Below are positions 33,479-40,995 of a stretch of DNA of 44,265 nt, in pieces. A program made the position numbers and the translations under genes. Position 1 is the first letter of the stretch; every line of letters starts with the position of its first letter. Location of the stretch: the IMG/VR virus record IMGVR_UViG_3300028733_000005, positions 1 to 44,265 of that record; one strand, 5' to 3'. The stretch comes from a virus. The notes under the pieces were generated by a model. It was given only the letters and a program-made list of their open reading frames with translations. It did not search any database and was not told the DNA's origin.

Positions 33479-35017
33479 TTATGCCTCAGCCATCTCTTCC
33501 TCAGCAACAGGAGTAGCATCAGCGACGATGGCTCTCACCTTGTCGAGATCCTTGCTGAACGCAGGCAGCTTGACGGCATATTCCTTCTTGATGGTCTTCT
33601 TGTCATCTTCCAACCAGTACGGATGGTAGAGACCAGCACGCATCTTGAGCAGATCCATCGTGGACAGGAAAAGACTATCCTCGAACAGGCCAAGCGGACA
33701 CCACCAGCCACGAGTATGGGTGAGGATCATGTTCCAGTCGTAACCAGCTTTCTTGATGTCCTCGTAGAGTTCTTCTGCTGTACAGATGAAGTTCTGCTTC
33801 CCGTACCTCGAGTCATATTGCTGATACGGCCAGAAGTACCTCATCTGGCACAGTTCACTTGTGATGTTCAGACCTCGTGCGAGAAGAGGGTCTTCATCAA
33901 TTAGATCGCGAATAGTGGTACGGGTGATCTGTCGATCAGGATAGATGGCCAGAGCATATCGCTGATCATTCCCGACCAGACCGAAACGATCGCAGGACTT
34001 GATGTTGTGGAACTCCGTCAATTCCGGCAAAACGCCTTCAGATTGGGATATCAGGATCTCCATCGCCTGACCTGTACGCCCCGTCTTACTTCGCAGATTG
34101 CGAATCAGAACGCTACACAGATCATTGTCACCTTCATTCTCGATGCCACGGTGCGGATACTCCGGTGCCTTTTTCTTGGAGAGCAAAGGTGCTGCGTTGT
34201 ACATGTGGTAGAGATCGGTTGTGAGGAAGGTGAACTTATCCGTCACTCCCTTCATCTTGTCACCGTTCTTCAGGTACTGAAGCTTCTTCTCAGCAGGAGC
34301 CCTTGCATCCATTGCAATGACCTTGCCAAGCTGCGCTGTGATGAACATGTAGCAGGACGCACCATGAGCCAATGCAGGCAGTTCCATGATGAATTCAGAC
34401 TTGGACTTGCCTTGACGCATGAAGAGCGTATTGCGACCACTGTCACCCAGGTCATTCTCATCCATCTGAGTGCTCACATCCTCAGTCTGGAATTCAGTCA
34501 GAGAATCCACACTCTGCATGGAGGGCTGGATGTATTCGAATGGAGCATTCTTGCGACGATCAAAGAACGGAGTCTTGATCATCAGTTTCTTGGCATCCTT
34601 GCGCTGAGCCCTGCAATAGTTCTTGAACTCATCGAACCATTCATTGGCGTAGTACTGACGCTTGTCATTGATAAGCAGGATGGGGTTATCGACATCATCG
34701 ATGTCGGTCGTGCCGAACTCAGGAATGCGGTGTGCCATATCGAGCACGCGTTCGAGATCAAGGTTGATCTCAGTGTCGTAATTACCGACATAAGGCGCTT
34801 TGACACGCGCAGCAGCTTTGAGCTTCATAAACCACATCACTGTGGATTTGAAGTTGTTACCAATGCCGGTGAAGCCATTGAACATCCCCACACCGCCATT
34901 GAGAACAGATTCTCCATGGATGCCGGTGAGATACTTGCCGTTAGGAATGTCTAGGCAGGAGCCCACATTGATATAGATCTTCACCTCAGGTGCTGGTTGA
35001 AGAGCAGGTCTGTTCAT
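33479..35017 (-). CDS. RecA/UvsX-like P-loop ATPase (phiKZ gp152-like position)
   Basis: 512 aa, GAGG 5 nt before the ATG. Residues 46-59 (FNGFTGIGNNFKST) make a P-loop with Phe56 in place of the usual Gly before Lys57. A strand with Gln (SCYMFITAQLGK, about 228-239) may be the Walker B/motif-3 region. LIRNLRSKTGRTGQAMEIL (about 310) resembles the K-R-N/G-x-T-G loop of RecA/DnaB-type ATPases. A role in recombination or strand exchange is inferred; DnaB-like helicase is the alternative. It lies on the opposite strand from, and next to, the head-type gene and near RNase H, as gp152 does in phiKZ (from memory). Confidence 0.65.
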   Translation of the reverse strand: MNRPALQPAPEVKIYINVGSCLDIPNGKYLTGIHGESVLNGGVGMFNGFTGIGNNFKSTVMWFMKLKAAARVKAPYVGNYDTEINLDLERVLDMAHRIPEFGTTDIDDVDNPILLINDKRQYYANEWFDEFKNYCRAQRKDAKKLMIKTPFFDRRKNAPFEYIQPSMQSVDSLTEFQTEDVSTQMDENDLGDSGRNTLFMRQGKSKSEFIMELPALAHGASCYMFITAQLGKVIAMDARAPAEKKLQYLKNGDKMKGVTDKFTFLTTDLYHMYNAAPLLSKKKAPEYPHRGIENEGDNDLCSVLIRNLRSKTGRTGQAMEILISQSEGVLPELTEFHNIKSCDRFGLVGNDQRYALAIYPDRQITRTTIRDLIDEDPLLARGLNITSELCQMRYFWPYQQYDSRYGKQNFICTAEELYEDIKKAGYDWNMILTHTRGWWCPLGLFEDSLFLSTMDLLKMRAGLYHPYWLEDDKKTIKKEYAVKLPAFSKDLDKVRAIVADATPVAEEEMAEA

Positions 35018-35129
35018 GATTACCTCGATGGTGTAATGTATCTATGCATAGAATCCACCTGAATAGTAAAAATTGACCATTGAAATAGTCTGGTTAATAA
35101 TACCCACTTTCCACATGTAAGAGGATTCT
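35018..35129. promoter_or_regulatory. Divergent intergenic region with palindrome TCTATGCATAGA
   Basis: 112 bp between divergent starts at 35017 and 35130. It holds a perfect 12-bp palindrome TCTATGCATAGA (35041-35052), giving TATG on both strands (35043-35046 and the complement of 35047-35050). TATG is the core of phiKZ late promoters as I recall, so a two-way late promoter is plausible. AT-rich sequence follows on the right side. The ribosome sites are GAGG for the leftward gene and AGAGG for the rightward one. Confidence 0.4.
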
Positions 35130-35999
35130 ATGGTTATCGATGAACTGGAGGCTCCGACCTCCACCACGGCTTCCCTTGAACGAGTTAACAAGCTAGTCGC
35201 CATGGAATCTTTTTCCATCGGTAACATGGCCGACTTGGTTCATCGGACATTCCCCAAACTCATTTCTGAAGCACAACGCATCATCGGCTCGGTCTTCTCC
35301 GGCTCAGCCAGCTTCACCGATGGTCACAGCAATGTCAAGCTCTCTGGCAAGCAAGAGAAGTTCCTGGCTCTGACTCGCTCGCATAACTATCTCGATCTGA
35401 AGATCATGAAGGTTTATGCGCCGATCGGAGTCAAGCCGAACTACCTGGCATATCTGGAAGTCTTCCTGCACGAAGCTCAGTTCTGTGAGGACCTGCTCGA
35501 GTATCTGCAAGAGTACACAGTGCTGCTCTCCAGGATCGTGACCGATGAGAACTTCGTGTCCTCTGGTGCATACGTGACCGAAAAGCCTCGGATGATTGAG
35601 GTCCAGCTCGACGAGATCTCCAAGGTTCGTGCTCAGGTTGAAGATCTTGGTCAGAAGTCTCCCACTGTCGAATACAAAGATGTGGTGAGCAACAACAGCG
35701 AATGGGCTGGTGTTTTCGATCGCCTCAACAAGGTCACTCCTCGTTACAGAGGTATGGCAAACAGCAAGGTCAAAGCCAAACTTGATGAGGCTTCCAAGCT
35801 GCTCACCATCCTACTCAAGAAGCAATCGAGTAAGAAGCTCGACAACATCAGTCCTGAAGTCTACAACGGCCTGACCCATTACACCTTCGTAATGGCCAAA
35901 GCCCTCGAGCGCTACTCGCTGGTGCAGTTCTCTTTTGAAGTGTTCACCAACTGTCTGGATAAGACAGTCGATCGCGTGACTGACATCCTCAACCGGTAA
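35130..35999 (+). CDS. Head-type virion protein (phiKZ gp153-like position), 289 aa
   Basis: ATG at 35130 with AGAGG about 5 nt upstream. Helical protein with long amphipathic stretches (NYLAYLEVFLHEAQFCEDLLEYLQ; KLLTILLKKQSSKKLDNI). The first 20 residues are flexible and could be a cleavable leader: SLE near residues 16-18 fits the S/A/G-x-E cleavage pattern of phiKZ-type proteases. Its place between the RecA-like gene and RNase H matches gp153 of phiKZ, a member of the inner-head paralog group as I recall. It is a lone rightward gene in a leftward block and ends at a strong two-way hairpin. Function is inferred from place. Confidence 0.72.
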   Translation: MVIDELEAPTSTTASLERVNKLVAMESFSIGNMADLVHRTFPKLISEAQRIIGSVFSGSASFTDGHSNVKLSGKQEKFLALTRSHNYLDLKIMKVYAPIGVKPNYLAYLEVFLHEAQFCEDLLEYLQEYTVLLSRIVTDENFVSSGAYVTEKPRMIEVQLDEISKVRAQVEDLGQKSPTVEYKDVVSNNSEWAGVFDRLNKVTPRYRGMANSKVKAKLDEASKLLTILLKKQSSKKLDNISPEVYNGLTHYTFVMAKALERYSLVQFSFEVFTNCLDKTVDRVTDILNR

Positions 36000-36006
36000 T
36001 CCGGCA

Positions 36007-36048
36007 TATATCAGCGTAGAGAGCCTTATGGGCCTCTACGCTGATATA
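36007..36048. terminator. Bidirectional hairpin, 15-bp stem plus inner stem, convergent genes
   Basis: TATATCAGCGTAGAG (36007-36021) pairs with CTCTACGCTGATATA (36034-36048). An inner GCC/GGC stem follows a one-base bulge, with loop TTATG. It is 7 nt past the rightward stop (35999) and 9 nt past the leftward stop (36058). Confidence 0.7.
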
Positions 36049-36057
36049 CATTCGGAG

Positions 36058-36462
36058 TTATGCTCCATGCGCACTACTGTACTGCACGAACTCGATGGTT
36101 TCACTGACATCATTGACCATGTCATTGTTGTCAGCATACTTGAGCCAGTCCGGTAACACATCCACGATACGCTGAGCAAAAGTCCTGCGTCGCTCAGGTT
36201 CGGCGGGGATATCACCCATCTCAGCGCGAATCTTCTTCAGATCACTTTCCGGCAAGAAGTATTGGCGCAGTGCAATGGGTAATTCAACAGCTTCAGGTCG
36301 ATAGGCCAAAGAGAGCTGTGCATTGAGTGCTGATAACAGCACCTTGTCGACCTGCTCCTTATTTTCGAAGAATCCGAAAAGGGAGCCAATCAACATCAGC
36401 TTCTTGATCCTGTTCGACATCAGTCGTTTCCCCACCTGTCTCACACATGCATAAATGAACAT
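36058..36462 (-). CDS. Unknown phage protein, 134 aa
   Basis: ATG at 36462 with GGAG about 8 nt upstream. Basic, hydrophobic N-terminus (residues 1-32: IKKLMLIGSLFGFFE), possibly membrane-touching but too short and charged for a sure helix. The rest is helical with acidic and Arg-rich parts (SDLKKIRAEMGDIPAEPERR; RIVDVLPDWLKYA). It follows RNase H by 18 bp on the same strand and ends at the two-way hairpin. Position corresponds to phiKZ gp154. Function not recognised. Confidence 0.7.
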   Translation of the reverse strand: MFIYACVRQVGKRLMSNRIKKLMLIGSLFGFFENKEQVDKVLLSALNAQLSLAYRPEAVELPIALRQYFLPESDLKKIRAEMGDIPAEPERRRTFAQRIVDVLPDWLKYADNNDMVNDVSETIEFVQYSSAHGA

Positions 36463-36480
36463 GATGAGTTCTCCAGAGGG

Positions 36481-38004
36481 TTATTTGATCAGCCTCAGAT
36501 TCGAGTAAGAACCGGCCCAGATGCCAATATCCTCACCAGCGACAACTACAGTCGCAAATCTGAAAGCCGTGTCCGACTCCTTCCACGTGATTACGAAGAT
36601 AGAAGGATTGAGGGACTCGAGTTTCTTCAACGGGTTTCGTGCAAGCAGATCCATCCCCAGCGTCAAAGTCACTGACGCTTCTTTCACTTCCCCGGTCACG
36701 TTGTACTTCACAGGCAATTCCAACGCTGTAAATCCAACGATGAACTTGTCCTTGATCTTGTTGCTGATCACGGGCTGCTTCTTTTTCACCGACTCAACAG
36801 ACTCGTAGATTTCTCCAGTGATATCCGTGATGGTAAGAAGCGGATCTTTGTCCTTGAACTGCTGAAGACGATCCTCCAGACCTGCCAGCTCTTCCAGTGC
36901 ACGGTATGCCAGAAGAGCAGGCCGGTACTGACGAGTCACAGGCTGATCATCCAGGCCGTACATATCGAAGCTGTACAGGTTCTTACGAACCAGTGCATAC
37001 TGACCAAAGGTGATGAAGTCCTCGTAGTTCATGGGGGAGTAGATGTAATCCAACCTCGCCATGATCACAGAGTCAATTCCCTCAGCTGCCTTGGACTGAG
37101 CATCACGAACAGATTCCAGAACAGAGTCAGGATTCTTGAGTTCGATATATGCAAATGCACCATCAGCGATACGAGTGCCAAGAGAGTCATCGTCCTTGCC
37201 AGTCGAACCCAGATAGTACTTGCCAGCATCGAACGTGGTAGGGTCGCTATTGAAATACAGACGACGACTGCCAATGAACGGATGCTTATCGATATCCTGC
37301 TTCCAGTAACCTTGAGCCTTGGAGACTTCAATGGTGTTCTCGGTCTTGTTATCCCGAGCCATCATCACACCAGCAGTAGCGTGCTTATCTGCAATGGTGT
37401 TACCCAGATGGCCGACGTGAGCTTCGATGTAGTTGAAGGTTACGACCACACCCCTATTTTGCAAGGCGGTGGTGACGTGATCGAGCTCTTTCCACAGATC
37501 AGCATTCGGGATAGGGCCAGACATGTCAGGACGAATGAAGTTGTTCTCACGCATCCTGCCAATATACTTGGTCATCCCATTGACCACATACATGCTATCG
37601 GTGAGCAGATAGACTATCTTGACATCGTACTGCTCGAGATGTGTGATGCCTGAGATAGCAGCCATGAGCTCAGCTGCATTGTTGGTAGCCGGGATACCAA
37701 ACGATCCCCACCCATCGATGTAGCTGATAGGGAAAACCTTTTGATTCTCGACAGCGCTCAGATCTTCCTTGTTCAACAAATTGATAGGCTCACCTCCATC
37801 AATTCCCGATTCACCATTTGCAAACATGGTCTTTTGCACATACCCACTGGACGTGGTCACGTGCGTGTCCAGACCCGTGCCCTGTTTCTGAGCCTCGGTC
37901 GTGTAGATGTATCCGTGCAATCCCCATCCCGCATTGCCGGGATTACCATCCCGACAACCGCCATCGGTGTAGATCACTGCACCTTGTATGAATTCTTCCG
38001 ACAT
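36481..38004 (-). CDS. rnh: Ribonuclease H with large C-terminal extension
   Basis: 507 aa, AAGGA 6 nt before the ATG. Residues 8-215 are an RNase HI fold: YTDGGCRDGNPGNAGWG (12-28, Asp14), TNNAAELMAAI (108-118, Glu112), LLTDSMYVVNGM (133-144, Asp136) and the closing EAHVGHLGNTIADKHA (194-209, His and Asp206). All four catalytic positions are present. A long insert (about 35-105) separates the first strand from the Glu motif, longer than in bacterial enzymes. Residues 220-507 are a separate domain I do not recognise. It probably removes RNA from RNA-DNA hybrids in replication. phiKZ gp155 is the match from memory. Confidence 0.87.
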   Translation of the reverse strand: MSEEFIQGAVIYTDGGCRDGNPGNAGWGLHGYIYTTEAQKQGTGLDTHVTTSSGYVQKTMFANGESGIDGGEPINLLNKEDLSAVENQKVFPISYIDGWGSFGIPATNNAAELMAAISGITHLEQYDVKIVYLLTDSMYVVNGMTKYIGRMRENNFIRPDMSGPIPNADLWKELDHVTTALQNRGVVVTFNYIEAHVGHLGNTIADKHATAGVMMARDNKTENTIEVSKAQGYWKQDIDKHPFIGSRRLYFNSDPTTFDAGKYYLGSTGKDDDSLGTRIADGAFAYIELKNPDSVLESVRDAQSKAAEGIDSVIMARLDYIYSPMNYEDFITFGQYALVRKNLYSFDMYGLDDQPVTRQYRPALLAYRALEELAGLEDRLQQFKDKDPLLTITDITGEIYESVESVKKKQPVISNKIKDKFIVGFTALELPVKYNVTGEVKEASVTLTLGMDLLARNPLKKLESLNPSIFVITWKESDTAFRFATVVVAGEDIGIWAGSYSNLRLIK

Positions 38005-38039
38005 CGCATTCCTTTAGGTTGCACCAGTACATGAGATTG

Positions 38040-38062
38040 CTGTAAAGAGTAACTATTTACAG
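38040..38062 (-). terminator. Hairpin overlapping the stop codon of the lipoprotein gene
   Basis: CTGTAAA (38040-38046) pairs with TTTACAG (38056-38062). The stop codon (38053-38055) lies in the 9-nt loop. Weaker than the other palindromes of the window. Confidence 0.4.
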
Positions 38063-38451
38063 CTTTTCTGTTGCACCTTAACTCCCACAGAAATCTTTGC
38101 CTTCATGTCAGCAATGTAGGTAGATTGATCATGTATGTGTGCTGCCAGTATCTCCAATCCGCGACTCGGGTTCTTAACCATGACTTCCTTTATGTTGATA
38201 GGAAGATGTGGTTCGGGACCAAAGACTGGAGTATGAAATGAATCACATCCTTTTTTTACAATTACCCTCTTTACTTCTGAGGAATGTGCAGGCTCAGGAG
38301 TGATGATGCTGGGTTTGGTGGGAGGCTCAACTGTTTCATGAGTTGAACCAGTGAGAATAAAGCGTTCTGCGCTAATGGAGTTCGACGTCACGATCGTGGT
38401 AGTCGTACATCCAAAAGCACAGAACACGCTACAGAAAAACAATCGTTTCAT
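38053..38451 (-). CDS. Probable outer-membrane spanin (Rz1-type lipoprotein)
   Basis: 132 aa from the ATG at 38451; an ATG four codons upstream is equally possible. The N-terminus MKRLFFCSVFCAFGCTTTT is a short lipoprotein signal with Cys15 as the lipidation site. The box AFGC deviates from the usual [LVI][AST][GA]C. A Pro/Thr-rich periplasmic part follows (residues 35-60), then a C-terminal part with a helix. It lies 16 bp downstream of the membrane/coiled-coil protein 38468-38878, as o-spanins follow i-spanins. Together they would fuse inner and outer membrane at lysis. Confidence 0.6.
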   Translation of the reverse strand: MKRLFFCSVFCAFGCTTTTIVTSNSISAERFILTGSTHETVEPPTKPSIITPEPAHSSEVKRVIVKKGCDSFHTPVFGPEPHLPINIKEVMVKNPSRGLEILAAHIHDQSTYIADMKAKISVGVKVQQKSCK

Positions 38452-38467
38452 GGTTAGGACCATCGCG

Positions 38468-38878
38468 TTATGGAGTTTTACGCCTGGCTTCATTATCCAG
38501 GGCATTGAGTGCTCCGTTGTTGAACGGTGGTAGGGGTGTGTTCGGATTCGTTGGTACGGACTGCTCTGGAGTCGGATTATGGCTCTGAGAGGCATCTTCG
38601 AAGTGCTTCTTCAATTCTTTGTTCTCTCTCTCAAGGCGATCTACGTCTGCTTTCGTCTTGGTGTACTCTTGAATGAGTTTCTGATTGTGCAACTGCAGAA
38701 GAGACAGGGAAATGATTTTCGGGACGCTAAACAGATTGATGGTGAGTGAGGCCATTACCAAGCCAAGGACAATGACTTTCTTTTTGTTATTAGCCAGTGC
38801 CGACTTCAGACTCCTCTTTCCGATGATTGCTTCCTTCAGAAAAGGATAGATCAAGCGGAGCAAAAAGGGCTGATACAT
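38468..38878 (-). CDS. Probable inner-membrane spanin (Rz-type)
   Basis: 136 aa, GGGAG about 8 nt before the ATG at 38878. A basic N-terminus (residues 1-34) is followed by one membrane segment (VIVLGLVMASLTINLFSVPK, about 35-54 and on to 60), then a coiled coil (LHNQKLIQEYTKTKADVDRL, 63-95) and a Pro/Asn-rich, disordered end. This is the layout of class II i-spanins: anchor inside, coiled coil in the periplasm. The adjacent lipoprotein gene supports the call. No endolysin or holin is seen next to it. Confidence 0.65.
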   Translation of the reverse strand: MYQPFLLRLIYPFLKEAIIGKRSLKSALANNKKKVIVLGLVMASLTINLFSVPKIISLSLLQLHNQKLIQEYTKTKADVDRLERENKELKKHFEDASQSHNPTPEQSVPTNPNTPLPPFNNGALNALDNEARRKTP

Positions 38879-38965
38879 CTGGTTCTCTCCCGTGTGAATG
38901 ATAAATCGTATGTCTAATCCAGCATTATCTCCTCAATCAGACAAATTGCAATAGGGACATCTACC

Positions 38966-40270
38966 ATGTACTCTCTCAAGGGGTTTATAGTGGTGTCGGG
39001 TCTGGTGGACAATACCGTAGGCGTGAAGTCCGCCATCGGAGAGCTGTCTACCTTTTCTGCCACTTTCACAAAAGAACAAGGCGCATACATCTCAGCCTCG
39101 TACCCGAACATCCAGCTGCTCACCTTCTCGAGTTTGTCGGATGGATCGATGGTCCCGGTCTCTGATGCCAATCAAAAGAGCACCTTTGCTGTAGCAGGTG
39201 CAGTATACACCGGAATAAACGACCTCTCCAATACATCAGATAGGGCGCTTTTCCTCAATACACTTGTTGCACTTGTCGGCAGCTCCTACGAAAATGTAGA
39301 TTGCGGCGAGATGGTGCAACAAGGCGAGCACTGGGCTCCCGAGTGGGTTTCGTGGAATCCTGCAGGCTCAGATGATTTCTTCAAAATCTGGTTCTCGGAC
39401 GATAGCTTCCAGGCCCAGTACGATGAATACAGCATCATCGTTGTGCCTCCATTCACACCTGTCGACAATTTCTTCCTGGCCGGTGACAAGGTCGATGCGG
39501 CTCTTGAAGCCGTGACACCGACCTGGATGGTGAACCAGATGCAGTCCGTCAAGAACGGTCATCCAGAAACCTACCTGCAAGTGGAGTCTTATGACTACCA
39601 CAACCCCAACAAAACCAGCGACTACATAGCCGCGCAATTCGGAGTGGTGATCTATGGAACATATGGTAACAATGATGACTCGATTCGCGATGCCATCGTT
39701 GACTACATTCTGGCTAACTCTAGCCATACAAGGGATGAGTGGGTCAAGATTCTCCCGGACCTCTTCAAAAGAACTGAGTTCGTCATCGTCCCGTTCTATG
39801 ACACAATGGCCATCCCTGACAAAACGCTGCAATCGGGAATCTATTCCCCGGTCGTGCAAGTTAAGAAAGTTTTCAGTGCTGTAGAAGCTGTGTGTTCGGA
39901 CTATGGCGATACCCACATTTCCTCCTACCTGGAAATGATGTCGCATAACTACAAGTCGTTGATCCTGGCGATTTGTGGTGGTCCGGATAACCGCAACAGC
40001 AAGTTCTACGTCACGGATTACTATCCTGACTACATCGCTGTGCCGACATCCAGCACTGACTTCAACCGGATGAGTGCCACCACCCAGGAATGGGCTGTTG
40101 CACTGGCTACACTTTTGCAGAGAGCTGAAGACCTGACGGCAGTCTCTCAAGTTCCGGCTGGCTTCACGCGGGTGGTCAGAAACAAGATGGTGTTCCTTGC
40201 CATGAACATCAACAAGATCCAATACCTGGCTCTGGCCAAGTTCAACTTTGGCAACACGCTGAAGATCTAA
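38966..40270 (+). CDS. Probable virion protein, 434 aa
   Basis: ATG at 38966 with AGGGA about 9 nt upstream. Strand-rich and balanced in charge, few Cys. Segments include FIVVSGLVDNTVGVKSAIGE, FAVAGAVYTGINDL and FGVVIYGTYGNNDDSI. No enzyme motif. It is followed at 20 bp by 40291-40947 and faces the leftward spike gene, so a tail or baseplate role is likely from context. A TATG at 38909-38912 in the 87-bp divergent gap upstream is a candidate late promoter core. Confidence 0.7.
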   Translation: MYSLKGFIVVSGLVDNTVGVKSAIGELSTFSATFTKEQGAYISASYPNIQLLTFSSLSDGSMVPVSDANQKSTFAVAGAVYTGINDLSNTSDRALFLNTLVALVGSSYENVDCGEMVQQGEHWAPEWVSWNPAGSDDFFKIWFSDDSFQAQYDEYSIIVVPPFTPVDNFFLAGDKVDAALEAVTPTWMVNQMQSVKNGHPETYLQVESYDYHNPNKTSDYIAAQFGVVIYGTYGNNDDSIRDAIVDYILANSSHTRDEWVKILPDLFKRTEFVIVPFYDTMAIPDKTLQSGIYSPVVQVKKVFSAVEAVCSDYGDTHISSYLEMMSHNYKSLILAICGGPDNRNSKFYVTDYYPDYIAVPTSSTDFNRMSATTQEWAVALATLLQRAEDLTAVSQVPAGFTRVVRNKMVFLAMNINKIQYLALAKFNFGNTLKI

Positions 40271-40290
40271 ACTACAGGGAGGGATAAGTC

Positions 40291-40947
40291 ATGGGAACAG
40301 GCGTGAGCATGATCCCTCCCATCAACGCTTCTGGTGTTTACGCACTTGTTACTCCATTCGACACTAAAGTCGTATCGGGTCTCAGGTACACGTGCAATGC
40401 CGTGCGTACGTTCAAGGAGCTTTTGGCTTCTGGCGTTGATGTGGTGGCGGATTACTACACAGCGAATGGTTTGCAAGAGAGCGACTACAATACAGACTAC
40501 GACAATGGCGTCTGTATCATCACATTGCAATCTTCCAAGGGAGATCTGCTTTATGTTCCGAGCAGCTACATCTCCAGTTATCCGGACACCTCGGGTGTTC
40601 CTTATAACGCCGTCGCTCTTTCAGTGTTGCTGGGTCAGGTGCCCCAGAACATGGATCTGACATACCTCAAGGGTGAATTGGTTGCTGCGGTTATGGATGC
40701 TGCTGGTATCTCGGCAAGTGTTCGGACTGTGACCTATTCGGAAACTACTTGTGTGGCATACGAGACTCATAAGTCTTTGCAAGCACAAAGAGACCTGGCT
40801 CGCACTCAGAGCCAGACCGAGTATAGCAAGCGTATTGCCGCTGAAGCAGAGCGCGATAGGTTGGCTGAGCGACTGGCTGCCTTGGAGAAGTTCATCACCA
40901 GCAATGCTAGCTTGGTGTTGCAAGATGGAACCATCAAAGTGAAGTAA
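40291..40947 (+). CDS. Probable virion protein with C-terminal coiled coil, 218 aa
   Basis: ATG at 40291 with GGGAGGGA about 6 nt upstream. The first 150 residues look folded (VYALVTPFDTKVVSGLRYTC; DLLYVPSSYISSYPD). Residues 155-200 form a charged coiled coil (LQAQRDLARTQSQTEYSKRI, AAEAERDRLAERLAALEKFI), then a short strand-like end. This resembles trimeric or dimeric tail proteins that carry a coiled-coil stalk. It ends 4 nt before a two-way hairpin that it shares with the leftward spike gene. A baseplate role is inferred. Confidence 0.7.
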   Translation: MGTGVSMIPPINASGVYALVTPFDTKVVSGLRYTCNAVRTFKELLASGVDVVADYYTANGLQESDYNTDYDNGVCIITLQSSKGDLLYVPSSYISSYPDTSGVPYNAVALSVLLGQVPQNMDLTYLKGELVAAVMDAAGISASVRTVTYSETTCVAYETHKSLQAQRDLARTQSQTEYSKRIAAEAERDRLAERLAALEKFITSNASLVLQDGTIKVK

Positions 40948-40951
40948 TGGC

Positions 40952-40988
40952 ATATCCCACACACTGGACAAACCAGTGTGTGGGATAT
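40952..40988. terminator. Bidirectional hairpin, 16-bp stem, convergent genes
   Basis: ATATCCCACACACTGG (40952-40967), loop ACAAA, CCAGTGTGTGGGATAT (40973-40988). It is 4 nt past the rightward stop (40947) and 7 nt past the leftward stop (40996). Confidence 0.7.
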
Positions 40989-40995
40989 ATGTCGC

